From Streptomyces sp. SLBN-118 (GTDB lineage: Bacteria > Actinomycetota > Actinomycetes > Streptomycetales > Streptomycetaceae): a stretch of 64,000 bases of DNA. Below the pieces are notes generated by a model. It was not told the origin of the DNA and did no database searches. It saw only the letters and a list, made by a program, of their open reading frames with translations. Location: contig NZ_VFNP01000001.1 in the NCBI RefSeq assembly GCF_006715635.1, forward strand, positions 744,001 to 808,000, read 5' to 3'. Every line of letters begins with the position of its first letter. Within the stretch, counting starts at the first letter, position 1. The translations under genes were made by a program, and so were the position numbers. This document shows, one piece after another, positions 42,227 through 50,841 of the stretch.

Positions 42227-44098
42227 CTACGCGCCTTTGCGGGCGATCAGTCGGTAGGCGTTGCCCCCGTCGGTGGCGCGGGCGGCGGCCGCCCGCAGCC
42301 TGTCCAGGACCGCGGCGACGGCGTAGCACGGCAGCGCGGCGGTCTGGACGGCGGTGCGGAAGGCCCTTCGTGGGACGGTGGTTCGGCCCGGTCCCCACGG
42401 TGCGTACGGATTGGGCGCGAGCCGGTTCGCCGTGAGCAGCACCGCACCGACGAAGTCGCAGGCCTGGTGGGCGGCGCCGTGCTCCTCGGCCAGGACCGTG
42501 AAGCCGCGGTCCGCGAGTGCGGCGCGGAGGTTGGCGATCGGCATGAGGTGCTGATGCTGGGGCTGGAAGAAGGGCACCCAGTAGGGGCCGAGCAGCCGGG
42601 AGAGCCGTGACTCGGGGTCGGGCAGTTCGATGAGCAGATGCCCGCCGGGCGGCAGCACCTTGGCAGCGGCATCCAGCTCGGCGAGCGGGTCCCGGGTGTG
42701 CTCCAGATAGTGGTACATGCTGACGGTGTCGTAGCGGTGCACGAGTTCGGGGGCGAGCTCGGGGAACTGGCCGTAGTGGGCGGTGCCCACCCAGCCGCGG
42801 GCCTCCGCCTCGCGCACGGCGTCCGCCATGTCCAGTCCGTCGAAGCGGGTGTCGGGCCAGATCTCGCGCGCGCTGTCGCAGAAGTGGCCGTGCCCGGTGC
42901 CCACATCGAGCCAGGCGGCGGGTTTCCCGAACGGCTTCAGCATCTCCGCGCGGCCACGGTACGAGCTGCCCATCGTGCCGAACACATGGGCCGCGCCGCC
43001 GACTCCGAGGCCGTCGTAGAAATCGCGGTAGTAGAAGTCCAGGCCGTCGAGGGTGAGGCGCGGGTTCTGGAAGACGTGTCCGCAGGCGCCGCACTCTTCG
43101 AGGGTGAAGTGGCCCGGCTTGCCCTGGTAGAGATCGGGCATGTGGGTGCGTACCGTCAGCTCCGCCGAGCCGCACCAGGGGCAGTCGGGGCGGCGCGGTT
43201 CGAGGAACCGCTCGCTGCCGTCCTTGAGGTCGGCGGTGTAGCCGGGCCGCAGGGCTGCGAACTCGGCCAGTGACTCGGCGCGGCCCGGGTCGTCGCTCGC
43301 GACGGTGCGCAGCGCCGCTGCGAGAGAGTGCAGCGGGCGCGCGGCCGTAAGGCGCGGCAGGTCGGCCGGGCGCAGCGGGCCGCGCCCGCCGCCGCCGAGG
43401 ACCAGGGCGGGCTGCAGCCAGTAGAGAGCGAGGGCCGCGGCGCCCCAGCGGCGGTCCTTGACTGCCGCGCGTACGAGCAGTGCCAGGCCCGCCACTTGAG
43501 CTGCGGCGACCAGGCGCGGGGGCACTCCCACGGCGCGCAGCTCCGCGGCTCGCCCGGCGAGACCTGACGGCGAGGGGGCGGTCACTCCGGGGGCGACGGC
43601 GATGCCGGTCTCGGCGGTTGCGTACTGCTTCAAACGGCTGAGCAGGGTGTGCAGTTCCGCCGTGTCGAGGCCGTCCTCCACTTCGGCCTCCGACCGGCCC
43701 CGTACGTCTTCGGCGACCAGTACGGCGTGTCCCGCGCCGCGCACCTTGCCGGTGCGGCCGAAGCGGGAGTCCTTCAGTTCGAGATCGCGCAGCAGGCCGA
43801 GCGCACGTTCCGTGTCGAGACTGTCCGGGAGCAGGTCGAGGAGCTTCAGGCCGGTGCGTTCCGCGTAGTCGACGGCGGCGCTCAGGGTGGCCTTGTCGAC
43901 CTCGACGCCCTTGGCGGTGATCAACTGCCAGCCGTCCAGGGACACGCCGTCCACGGGGGCGGCCGGATCCAGCACGGCTACGGCGGCCAGCCGTCGGCGG
44001 GCGCGCACCGTGCCCGCGGTGAGCCCGGCCAGGGCGGCGAGCGCGGTCCACGGGACGCGGCGCGTCCGGGCACGCGTCCGATTGCGGGGCTGTGTCAT
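42227..44098 (-). CDS. Membrane-associated SAM methyltransferase with zinc-ribbon motif
   Basis: This has 623 residues. An N-terminal region of about 290 residues with hydrophobic segments (WTALAALAGLTAGTV, then VAAAQVAGLALLVRAAV and ALALYWLQPALVLGG) precedes a four-cysteine motif (CPWCGS and CGACGHVFQNPRL). The class I methyltransferase domain has AAWLDVGTGHGHFCDSA as motif I, FDGLDMADAV, and the YHYLEHTRDPLAEL and LPPGGHLLIELPDPES segments. The start overlaps the glycosyltransferase stop (ATGA). Soluble relatives with the zinc motif methylate nucleotide sugars or glycolipid heads. The membrane-like extension fits a lipid-linked substrate. The N-terminal part is not recognised. Confidence 0.8.
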   Translation of the reverse strand: MTQPRNRTRARTRRVPWTALAALAGLTAGTVRARRRLAAVAVLDPAAPVDGVSLDGWQLITAKGVEVDKATLSAAVDYAERTGLKLLDLLPDSLDTERALGLLRDLELKDSRFGRTGKVRGAGHAVLVAEDVRGRSEAEVEDGLDTAELHTLLSRLKQYATAETGIAVAPGVTAPSPSGLAGRAAELRAVGVPPRLVAAAQVAGLALLVRAAVKDRRWGAAALALYWLQPALVLGGGGRGPLRPADLPRLTAARPLHSLAAALRTVASDDPGRAESLAEFAALRPGYTADLKDGSERFLEPRRPDCPWCGSAELTVRTHMPDLYQGKPGHFTLEECGACGHVFQNPRLTLDGLDFYYRDFYDGLGVGGAAHVFGTMGSSYRGRAEMLKPFGKPAAWLDVGTGHGHFCDSAREIWPDTRFDGLDMADAVREAEARGWVGTAHYGQFPELAPELVHRYDTVSMYHYLEHTRDPLAELDAAAKVLPPGGHLLIELPDPESRLSRLLGPYWVPFFQPQHQHLMPIANLRAALADRGFTVLAEEHGAAHQACDFVGAVLLTANRLAPNPYAPWGPGRTTVPRRAFRTAVQTAALPCYAVAAVLDRLRAAAARATDGGNAYRLIARKGA

Positions 44099-45264
44099 AG
44101 CAGCTTCTCCAACCTGTCGGCCGCGGCAGCGGCTCCCCCGGCCGCCGCGAAGGATGCCTGGACACGGCGGGCGGCCCGCCGGTGGTTCGGGTCGTCGAGA
44201 ACGGCGCTCAGAGCGGTGTGGACCTCGTCCGCCCGGGGGCGGCCGAAGCGCACCCGGATTCCGGCCCCGGACGATGCCACCTGCTGGGCGACGATCGGCT
44301 GGTCGTCGCGGACCGGCGCGACGACCAGGGGCAGCCCGTGGGCCAGCGCCTCGCAGACGGTGTTGTGCCCGCCGTGGCAGACCACGGCGTCGAGGTGCGG
44401 CAGCAGCGCGAGTTGAGGGACGTACTCCTGAAGCAGGACATGGTCCTCACGGACCTCGCCGACGAGGTCGGCGGGCGCGGCCACGATCAGCTGCATCTGG
44501 TCGGCCAGGCGTTCGGCGGCCCGCAGGACGGCGGCGTAGAAGCGGCCGCCGGCCTCTCGGTTGAGCGTGCCGAGGGACACCAGCACCCGGCGGCGTACGG
44601 GATCCAGCCGCCGCCAGGGGAACGACGAGCCGTCCGACGGACGGGCGCCCAGTGCGGGACCGGTGAATGCGTACCGCTCGGGCCACGCCTCGTCCGCGCC
44701 GACGAGTTCAGGGGTGGAGAAGACCAGGACCAACTGGTCGGAGAAGCGCGGGTCCCAGCCGCCGGGCGCGCCGCAGGCGGCGAGGAATCCGTTGATCCGT
44801 TCCTTCACCCACTCCCCCACCTTGGGGAAACCCGCGAAGGGCCGGGTGAATTCTGCCGTGGTCGTCGCGGATGTCACCCACGGCAGCCGTCGCCGTCGGG
44901 CGACCACCGCCCCGGCAAGAGCCTGCTGGTCGGCGACGAGCACATCGGGGGCGTAGGCGTCGACGGCGGCCTCGACACCGGGCAGCATCCCGTGGGCGAG
45001 CGGGATGAGTGCCTCGTCCCACAGGAAGCGCAGTGCGGCGGCACCGCGCAGGTCGCGCCAGCGGCCGTGCAGCGCGCCGTAGCCGCCGGGGCCGGTGGGC
45101 TCGCCGGAGGGGATGAGGGTGGCACGGGCCGGCAGGAGTCCGGGCAGGACTTCGGCGGGGCCGGTCCATGCGATCTCGTGTCCTCGCGCGGTGAGTTCGG
45201 CGGCTACGGCGACCGTGGGGTTGACGTGTCCGGCCAGTGGCGGGACGACAAACAGCACTTTCAT
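44095..45264 (-). CDS. MGT/GT1-family glycosyltransferase
   Basis: This has 389 residues. The acceptor-side start is MKVLFVVPPLAGHVNPTVAV and the nucleotide-sugar site is HGGHNTVCEALAHGLPLVVAP, with the following RDDQPIVAQQV. It is a GT-B fold enzyme like OleD and macrolide or aglycone glycosyltransferases. It overlaps both neighbours by 4 bp. It should glycosylate the polyketide/lipid product of the two synthases. The sugar donor is not predictable, and no deoxysugar genes are in the window. Confidence 0.9.
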   Translation of the reverse strand: MKVLFVVPPLAGHVNPTVAVAAELTARGHEIAWTGPAEVLPGLLPARATLIPSGEPTGPGGYGALHGRWRDLRGAAALRFLWDEALIPLAHGMLPGVEAAVDAYAPDVLVADQQALAGAVVARRRRLPWVTSATTTAEFTRPFAGFPKVGEWVKERINGFLAACGAPGGWDPRFSDQLVLVFSTPELVGADEAWPERYAFTGPALGARPSDGSSFPWRRLDPVRRRVLVSLGTLNREAGGRFYAAVLRAAERLADQMQLIVAAPADLVGEVREDHVLLQEYVPQLALLPHLDAVVCHGGHNTVCEALAHGLPLVVAPVRDDQPIVAQQVASSGAGIRVRFGRPRADEVHTALSAVLDDPNHRRAARRVQASFAAAGGAAAAADRLEKLL

Positions 45265-46076
45265 ACCGTCACCGCCTCGGGCTGCCGCCGAACGGCCTCT
45301 GCCAGCCGGTCCAGTACGGCCCGCTGCAACTCGGCGGTACCGCCCTGAAGTACGTCGTGGCCCAGGCCCGGCACGACTCGGACGGTGCAGTCGGGCGCGT
45401 GGCGGGCCAACTCCCGGGCACCGGCGGCGAGTTCTGAGTGCTCTCCGCAGACGGCGAGCACCGGGCAGCGCACCCGGGCGAAGTCCCGGGCGGCGAATGG
45501 CCGCCCCGCCGCGATGTCGTCGATCAGGGTGGTGCGGTTGAGAAGTTCGTCGGCCGTGGCAGTCAGCCGGGCGGCCTTGCGCGCTCCGAGCGAGGCGAGT
45601 TCCCGCGGTACCTGGCTGCCTTCGAGGTCGAGGGCGGCGACGGACAGTGTGTCGAGCATGTTCTCGATCCAGGGACCGCTCAGCGGGGCCTCGATCAGGA
45701 TGAGTCCGGCGACGAGATCGGGGCGCGCGAGTGCGGTGTGCAGTGCGAGGGTTCCGCCGAAGCTGTTGCCGACGAGATGGACGGGGTGCTCGTCGAGACC
45801 GAGGGCCCCGAGCAGGGCGGTCAGGTCACGCACAGCGGTGGCGGTGTCGTATCCGCTGGCGGGACGCTCGGTGCGGCCGTGGCCGCGCAGGTCGTACAGG
45901 ACGACATCGTGACCGGCCCGGGCGGCCGGGACGGCGAGCGTGCAGTAGAAGCTGGAGAGGTTGTCGACGACCAGGCCGTGGAGGAAGACGACCCTTGCTC
46001 CCGCCTCACCTCCCGTGTCCGCCCTGGGCAGCCGCTGGACGTGGAAGCGGAGGGAGTTGGCGATGATCTCGGCCAT
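45261..46076 (-). CDS. Alpha/beta hydrolase (possible thioesterase-like release enzyme)
   Basis: This has 271 residues from ATG 46076. The oxyanion strand is VVFLHGLVVDNLSSFY, the nucleophile elbow LVGNSFGG has Ser105, an acid is available near VLAVCGEHSEL, and His240 is in VPGLGHDV. It lies between the free ACP (5 bp gap) and the glycosyltransferase (4-bp overlap). No thioesterase domain is present in either synthase, so this protein is the natural candidate to release the finished acyl chain, or else to transfer it. That assignment is inference from context. Confidence 0.8.
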   Translation of the reverse strand: MAEIIANSLRFHVQRLPRADTGGEAGARVVFLHGLVVDNLSSFYCTLAVPAARAGHDVVLYDLRGHGRTERPASGYDTATAVRDLTALLGALGLDEHPVHLVGNSFGGTLALHTALARPDLVAGLILIEAPLSGPWIENMLDTLSVAALDLEGSQVPRELASLGARKAARLTATADELLNRTTLIDDIAAGRPFAARDFARVRCPVLAVCGEHSELAAGARELARHAPDCTVRVVPGLGHDVLQGGTAELQRAVLDRLAEAVRRQPEAVTV

Positions 46077-46081
46077 GGCGC

Positions 46082-46432
46082 TCAGCCGGCCGGGGCCGGA
46101 GCAGGAGCCCCGGCGACAGTCGGAGCGGCGGCCGTGGCGCAGGCCGGGGCGGGTGTCCCGGCGATGTGTGAGACGAGGTCGCCGACCGTCATCGCCAGGA
46201 TCTCCTCCATGTCCTTCTCGGCCAGGAAGGCGATCAGGTCCACGGCTGCCCCGTAGCGCTGGTGGAGCAGTTCGGCGAGGGCGACGAACTCGATGCTCTC
46301 CAGCGCCAGGTCCTCGTTGAAGGTGGTGTCCGGCGTGACCTCGTCGGCGAGGAGGAACTCGTCGCCGACGGTCTCGACGAGCATGGCGGTGATCTCGGCG
46401 AGTATCTGTTCGGCGATGGGGTCGGATGTCAT
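46082..46432 (-). CDS. Free-standing acyl carrier protein
   Basis: This has 116 residues, a single phosphopantetheine-binding domain with the attachment site DLALESIEFVAL (Ser46). The four-helix pattern is typical (IAEQILAEITAML before, MEEILAMTVGDLVSHI after). The extra 25 residues at the end are Ala/Pro-rich, a flexible tail. The start overlaps the end of the KS-AT-DH-PPTase gene, so the carrier is made with the synthase that carries a phosphopantetheinyl transferase domain. Confidence 0.9.
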   Translation of the reverse strand: MTSDPIAEQILAEITAMLVETVGDEFLLADEVTPDTTFNEDLALESIEFVALAELLHQRYGAAVDLIAFLAEKDMEEILAMTVGDLVSHIAGTPAPACATAAAPTVAGAPAPAPAG

Positions 46433-49400
46433 GGCCGGCCTCCGGCGGGGTCGGGGGTGGGGGGTAGGGTCCGGGCGACAACATGGGTTGCGGGGCAGCT
46501 GTCCTGGCCGGGCAGATCATCGACGGTGCTGATCCGTACGGCGTGGCTGCGGTCCTCGGGAGAGAGCACCCGCAGCCCGCTGGGTCCGTCGGTGACGGTC
46601 CACTGCCGCAGGCGGCCGCCCAGGCCGGTGCCCTCGGCCTTGGCCGCGGCCTCCTTGGCGCACCACAGCGCGGTGAGCGCCTGCGCCCGGCCGCACCCTT
46701 CCCGTGCGGCGAACTGCGCGGCGAGTTCCCGCTCGTCGGGGGTGAGCGCGATGCGGCTCAGTGCCTCCGGGTCATCGGTGACGGTCTCGATGTCGATCCC
46801 TACGGCTTGCGAGGGATGGGCGTACGCGACCGCCAGCCGGTCCTTGTGCGCGAGTGAGAGTTGCAGTCCGGCGGCGAGCGGACCCTCGGCGCGGGGACGA
46901 CCCGACGCGTCGTTGCCCACCTGCACCTCCACCGGGAAGAGGGGCCCCGCGCCGGCGTCCCACAGAAGCTGGCGTACGGCGTCCTTGGCGGCGATCCGCC
47001 CGAGCAACCAGGGCGCGCGGGCGCGCGGCGGGCGTTGCTCGTACGCGGCACGCTCGGCGGCGCCCAGATAGCGCCGCATCACCAGCTCCTGGGATGCGGG
47101 GTCGGTCCACCGCCGCCGGGCCAGGCACCAGCCGCCGGGCTGCGGCTCGCCGATCGCGCAGATCTCCGGGGTGAACTTCATCGGCCACACCCGCTCGTCG
47201 GCGGCGAAGCGCCGGTACGTCCAACCTTCGAGCCGGGCCCACACCGTTCCGTCTCCGGCTGTGAGTTCCACATCGCCCAGGACGGAGTCGGGCCGAACAG
47301 ACCGGATACGGGCGACGGCGCGCAGGAGCGCTCCGTCGCGCGGTGCGGGCCCGTACAGGCTCACCCGCTCCAGCGAGGCGGGGAAGACCAGCCGGTCGGC
47401 GGTCAGTCTCACCTGCATCCAGTGGCCGAGCAGTTGTCCCGCGGCGTCCAGCAGCGCGCCCGGGGCGGGCAGCGCCCGCAGCACCCCGCGGATGCCGTCG
47501 TCGGCGACGGCGGTCACCTCGTGGACCCCGGCGAAAGCCGGACCGTGGAACATCCACCGGTCGCGGTAGAGGGCCCGGGCGCTGACGGGAGGCATCGATG
47601 CGCGGGTCAGCGTCGAGAGATCGGGGGCGGGCGGCGCGGCGTGGCGGTCGGCGAGTACGACGATGACACTCGCGCAGCCGCCGATCTCCACCCGTACCCG
47701 GCCTGCCCCGGTGCCGGGGGTCACGGTGAACTCGGCGTCGACGGGCGGATCGACGGGCAGCCAGCGCAGGGCTCGTACGTCCTCGAAACCGGTCACCACC
47801 CGTCCGGGAACCGCGGTGCGTGCGGCATCGGCGGCCAGTTCCAGCAGGGTCGTCATGGGGACGACGGGGAAGCGGTCCGACGGCTCGGGCCAGGGGTCGG
47901 GCTGGAGATAGACGCAGTGGTCGCGGACGTACGGCATGGTGCCGAGGGAGAGCCGTCGCCGGAAGGTGCACGGTGCGACTTCGGCCGGCCGGACGCTTTT
48001 CGCACGCCAGGCGTCGGTGACGGCACGCACCGCGTCCTGCGTCTCGCCGGCTACCGCATCGAGGGCCGACAGCACTCCCGCGGGGTCCGTGCCGGAGATC
48101 CGGGGAGGGTCGGCCGGACGGAGCGAGGGCGCGGCGGCGCCCAGGCTCACCAGCGGTGAGCCGAGGTCGAGCCGGACGCCCGTCGCCGCCGGTTGTGCCG
48201 GACTGTCCGGCTCGCTCGTCGCCAGCCGGTCCCAGCGGGGGTTCAGCCCCTCCGTCCACAACGCAGCGGCCAGGCGGCGCAGTTGCTCGACACCGCTCAC
48301 GCCGCGCACCGCGCCCGCGGAGAGGGCGAGGTGGTCCCGGCCGTGCAGGGTGTCCGCCACGAAGCCGGGAAGGCTGCCCGGTCCCATTTGCACGAAGGCG
48401 CGCACTCCCTCCCCGTACAGCCGTGTCGTCAACTCCCTGAAACGCACCGGCTCCAGCAGATGGCGGAGCACCACGTCCCGCACGTCGTCCTCGGCGCCCG
48501 GATAGGCGGCCACCGTGGTCGCCGACCAGACCGGCACGGTCGGTGGCCGCAGCGGCAGTGCGGCGAACGCGCCGCGCACCTGGTCGAGGTACGGCGCCCA
48601 CATGGGCGTATGGAAGCCCGACCGGAAGGGCAGCTCCTGGGTGAGTACGCCCTGAGCGGCCAGTCGGCCCAGCGCCTCCGACACGGGGCGCGGCTCGCCG
48701 CACAGCACCGACTGGTGGGGGCAGTTGTCGTGGCTGACGGCTACACCGCTCAGCCCGTGCAGGGCGGCGGCCGCCTGCCGCGCCCCGCAGCCCAGCGCCG
48801 CGTACACCAGATCGGGGACGTCGAGATCGCCCGGCCGCAGCGAGCCAAGGAAGGTGTCGACTGCCTGCTGCGGATACATCCCGGCGACGACCATGGCCGT
48901 CCACTCGCCGAGGCTGTGCCCGGCGAACAGGTCGGCCTGGATGTCCAGTTCGGGCAGCACCCGGGCGAAGAGGCGGCCGACGGCGATGGCGTCCAGCGCC
49001 CGTTCCACCAGCGTTCTCCCGTCGGTCAGCGCGGGCCGGGGAAGCCCGAACCGGTCGGCGACATCATCGATGTGCGGCGTGAAGTCCGGTTCCAGGCCGG
49101 GGAAGACGAATGCCACCCGGCCCTCGCGCGCGAGCAGCGGGCTGGGCGTGAACCACACGCCGCCGCGCCCGCGCCACGGCTTTCCGCGGGCGACTACCGC
49201 CGCTGCCAGAGCCCGGCGCTTGGGTGTCAGTCCCAGCACGGCGAGGCGACAGGGTCCTTCGGGCACAGGCAGCAATCCCTGTGGTCCAAAGACCGGCAGC
49301 GCCTCCACAAGACGGCCGAGTTCCGCGGGTGAGCCCCCTGCCAGCAGCGTCATACAAGCGGCGGGCGCGGCGGCGCCCGACACCGCCCGCCCGCCCGGGG

Positions 49401-50841
49401 TGCGGGCCCCCGGCGCCTCTTCCAGCACCACATGCGCGTTGATCCCTCCGAAACCGAAGGCGTTCACACCTGCCCGTCGCGGCAGACGTCCGCGGTGCCA
49501 CGGCTCCGCCTGCGTCACCGGGCGCATGCGCGTGCCCGCGAAGCCCTCGTGCGGCTCCTGGAGATGCAGAGTCGGGGGCAGCGTCCCGTCGTGCACGGCG
49601 AGTACGGCCTTGATCAGCCCGGCCATTCCGGAGGCCTGCATCGTGTGGCCGAGCATCGACTTCACGGACCCCATGGCGACCGGTTCCGCCCCGGGCGTGC
49701 GCGGGCCGAAGACCTTGGCCAGGGTGGTGAGTTCGGCCTCGTCGCCGATGGGTGTCCCGGTGCCGTGCGCCTCCAGCAGCCCGAGCGCCCCTGGTGCGAG
49801 GGGATCGAGCCCCGCCCGTTGCCATGCCTGGCGCAGGGCACGCACCTGGCCGTCCACCAGGGGGCTCATGAGGCTGGCGGCGCGGCCGTCGCCGGCGACG
49901 CCGGCCCCCCGTACGACGGCATAGACGCGGTCGCCGTCGCGTTCGGCGTCCGCCAGGCGCTTGAGCAGGACGACGCCGGTGCCCTCCGACAGCAGCGTGC
50001 CGTCGGCGCGGCGGTCGAAAGGACGGATGCACTGACTCGGGCTGAGCGCCCGGAGCTGGGTGAAGACGCTCCAGAGCGTGGCGATATGACAGTGGTGCAC
50101 GGCCCCGGCGACCACCAGGTCACAACTGCCGCCGGCCAGCAGACCGGCGCCCTGCTCGACGGCGAGCAGCGAGGAGGCACAGGCTGCGTCGATGGTGTAC
50201 GCGGGGCCGCGGAAGTCGAGACGGTTGGCGGTCCTGGCGGCGGTGAAGCTGGGTACGAGACCGATGGACGCCTCGGGCCGCTCGGGACCCAGCCCGGCCT
50301 GGAAGGCTTCGCGTAACTCGGTGATGCGCTTCTCGCCGAGTTCGGGGGCGAGTTCGCGCAGTGTCGCCGCGAGCTGGTGGGCGGTGCGCACCCGCTGGTC
50401 GAGGCGCGCGGTCGCGACGCCCATGAAGCCGCCACGTCCGAGGATGACGCCGATTCGGGACCGGTCGGCGGGCAGCCGTTCCTCGCCCCCGGCATCGGCC
50501 ACGGCCTCGGCGATGACCCGCAGGGCGAGCAGCTGATCGGGCTCCGCGCCCGCCACGGCGGCGGGCATGATGCCGAAACGGGTCGGCTCGAAGGCGGTGA
50601 GCTCGTCGATGAAGCCGCCGCGCCGGCAGTAGAAGTGGTCGCTGCGGACGGGTCCTTCGGTGCCGTCGGGGTCGTAGTAGACCTCGGGGTCCCAGCGGCC
50701 GGGCGGTACGTCGCTGATGGCGTCCGTGCCCGCGAAGAGATTGCGCCTGTACGCGGCGAGGTCGGCGGCTCCGGGGAAGACGGCGCCCATGCCGATGATC
50801 GCGGCGTCGGTCGGCCCGGGACCGCGACGCTCCTCAGCCAT
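46429..50841 (-). CDS. Iterative PKS/PUFA-like synthase, KS-AT-DH-PPTase
   Basis: This has 1,470 residues. The ketosynthase (about 13-490) has DAACASS (Cys near 218), EAHGTGT and GHTMQASG. The acyltransferase (about 575-860) has GHSLGEW near 643. A hot-dog dehydratase-like region follows (about 960-1230, VRDHCVYLQPDPWPE then VVPMTTLLELA); its catalytic histidine motif is unusual and activity is unsure. The C-terminal 4'-phosphopantetheinyl transferase domain has GIDIETV and WCAKEAAAKAEG near 1396. Codon 176 is TTA (50314-50316 on the plus strand). It overlaps the upstream synthase by 8 bp. The ketosynthase is of the hglE/PUFA type. The built-in transferase would activate the ACPs of this operon. 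Confidence 0.88.
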   Translation of the reverse strand: MAEERRGPGPTDAAIIGMGAVFPGAADLAAYRRNLFAGTDAISDVPPGRWDPEVYYDPDGTEGPVRSDHFYCRRGGFIDELTAFEPTRFGIMPAAVAGAEPDQLLALRVIAEAVADAGGEERLPADRSRIGVILGRGGFMGVATARLDQRVRTAHQLAATLRELAPELGEKRITELREAFQAGLGPERPEASIGLVPSFTAARTANRLDFRGPAYTIDAACASSLLAVEQGAGLLAGGSCDLVVAGAVHHCHIATLWSVFTQLRALSPSQCIRPFDRRADGTLLSEGTGVVLLKRLADAERDGDRVYAVVRGAGVAGDGRAASLMSPLVDGQVRALRQAWQRAGLDPLAPGALGLLEAHGTGTPIGDEAELTTLAKVFGPRTPGAEPVAMGSVKSMLGHTMQASGMAGLIKAVLAVHDGTLPPTLHLQEPHEGFAGTRMRPVTQAEPWHRGRLPRRAGVNAFGFGGINAHVVLEEAPGARTPGGRAVSGAAAPAACMTLLAGGSPAELGRLVEALPVFGPQGLLPVPEGPCRLAVLGLTPKRRALAAAVVARGKPWRGRGGVWFTPSPLLAREGRVAFVFPGLEPDFTPHIDDVADRFGLPRPALTDGRTLVERALDAIAVGRLFARVLPELDIQADLFAGHSLGEWTAMVVAGMYPQQAVDTFLGSLRPGDLDVPDLVYAALGCGARQAAAALHGLSGVAVSHDNCPHQSVLCGEPRPVSEALGRLAAQGVLTQELPFRSGFHTPMWAPYLDQVRGAFAALPLRPPTVPVWSATTVAAYPGAEDDVRDVVLRHLLEPVRFRELTTRLYGEGVRAFVQMGPGSLPGFVADTLHGRDHLALSAGAVRGVSGVEQLRRLAAALWTEGLNPRWDRLATSEPDSPAQPAATGVRLDLGSPLVSLGAAAPSLRPADPPRISGTDPAGVLSALDAVAGETQDAVRAVTDAWRAKSVRPAEVAPCTFRRRLSLGTMPYVRDHCVYLQPDPWPEPSDRFPVVPMTTLLELAADAARTAVPGRVVTGFEDVRALRWLPVDPPVDAEFTVTPGTGAGRVRVEIGGCASVIVVLADRHAAPPAPDLSTLTRASMPPVSARALYRDRWMFHGPAFAGVHEVTAVADDGIRGVLRALPAPGALLDAAGQLLGHWMQVRLTADRLVFPASLERVSLYGPAPRDGALLRAVARIRSVRPDSVLGDVELTAGDGTVWARLEGWTYRRFAADERVWPMKFTPEICAIGEPQPGGWCLARRRWTDPASQELVMRRYLGAAERAAYEQRPPRARAPWLLGRIAAKDAVRQLLWDAGAGPLFPVEVQVGNDASGRPRAEGPLAAGLQLSLAHKDRLAVAYAHPSQAVGIDIETVTDDPEALSRIALTPDERELAAQFAAREGCGRAQALTALWCAKEAAAKAEGTGLGGRLRQWTVTDGPSGLRVLSPEDRSHAVRISTVDDLPGQDSCPATHVVARTLPPTPDPAGGRP

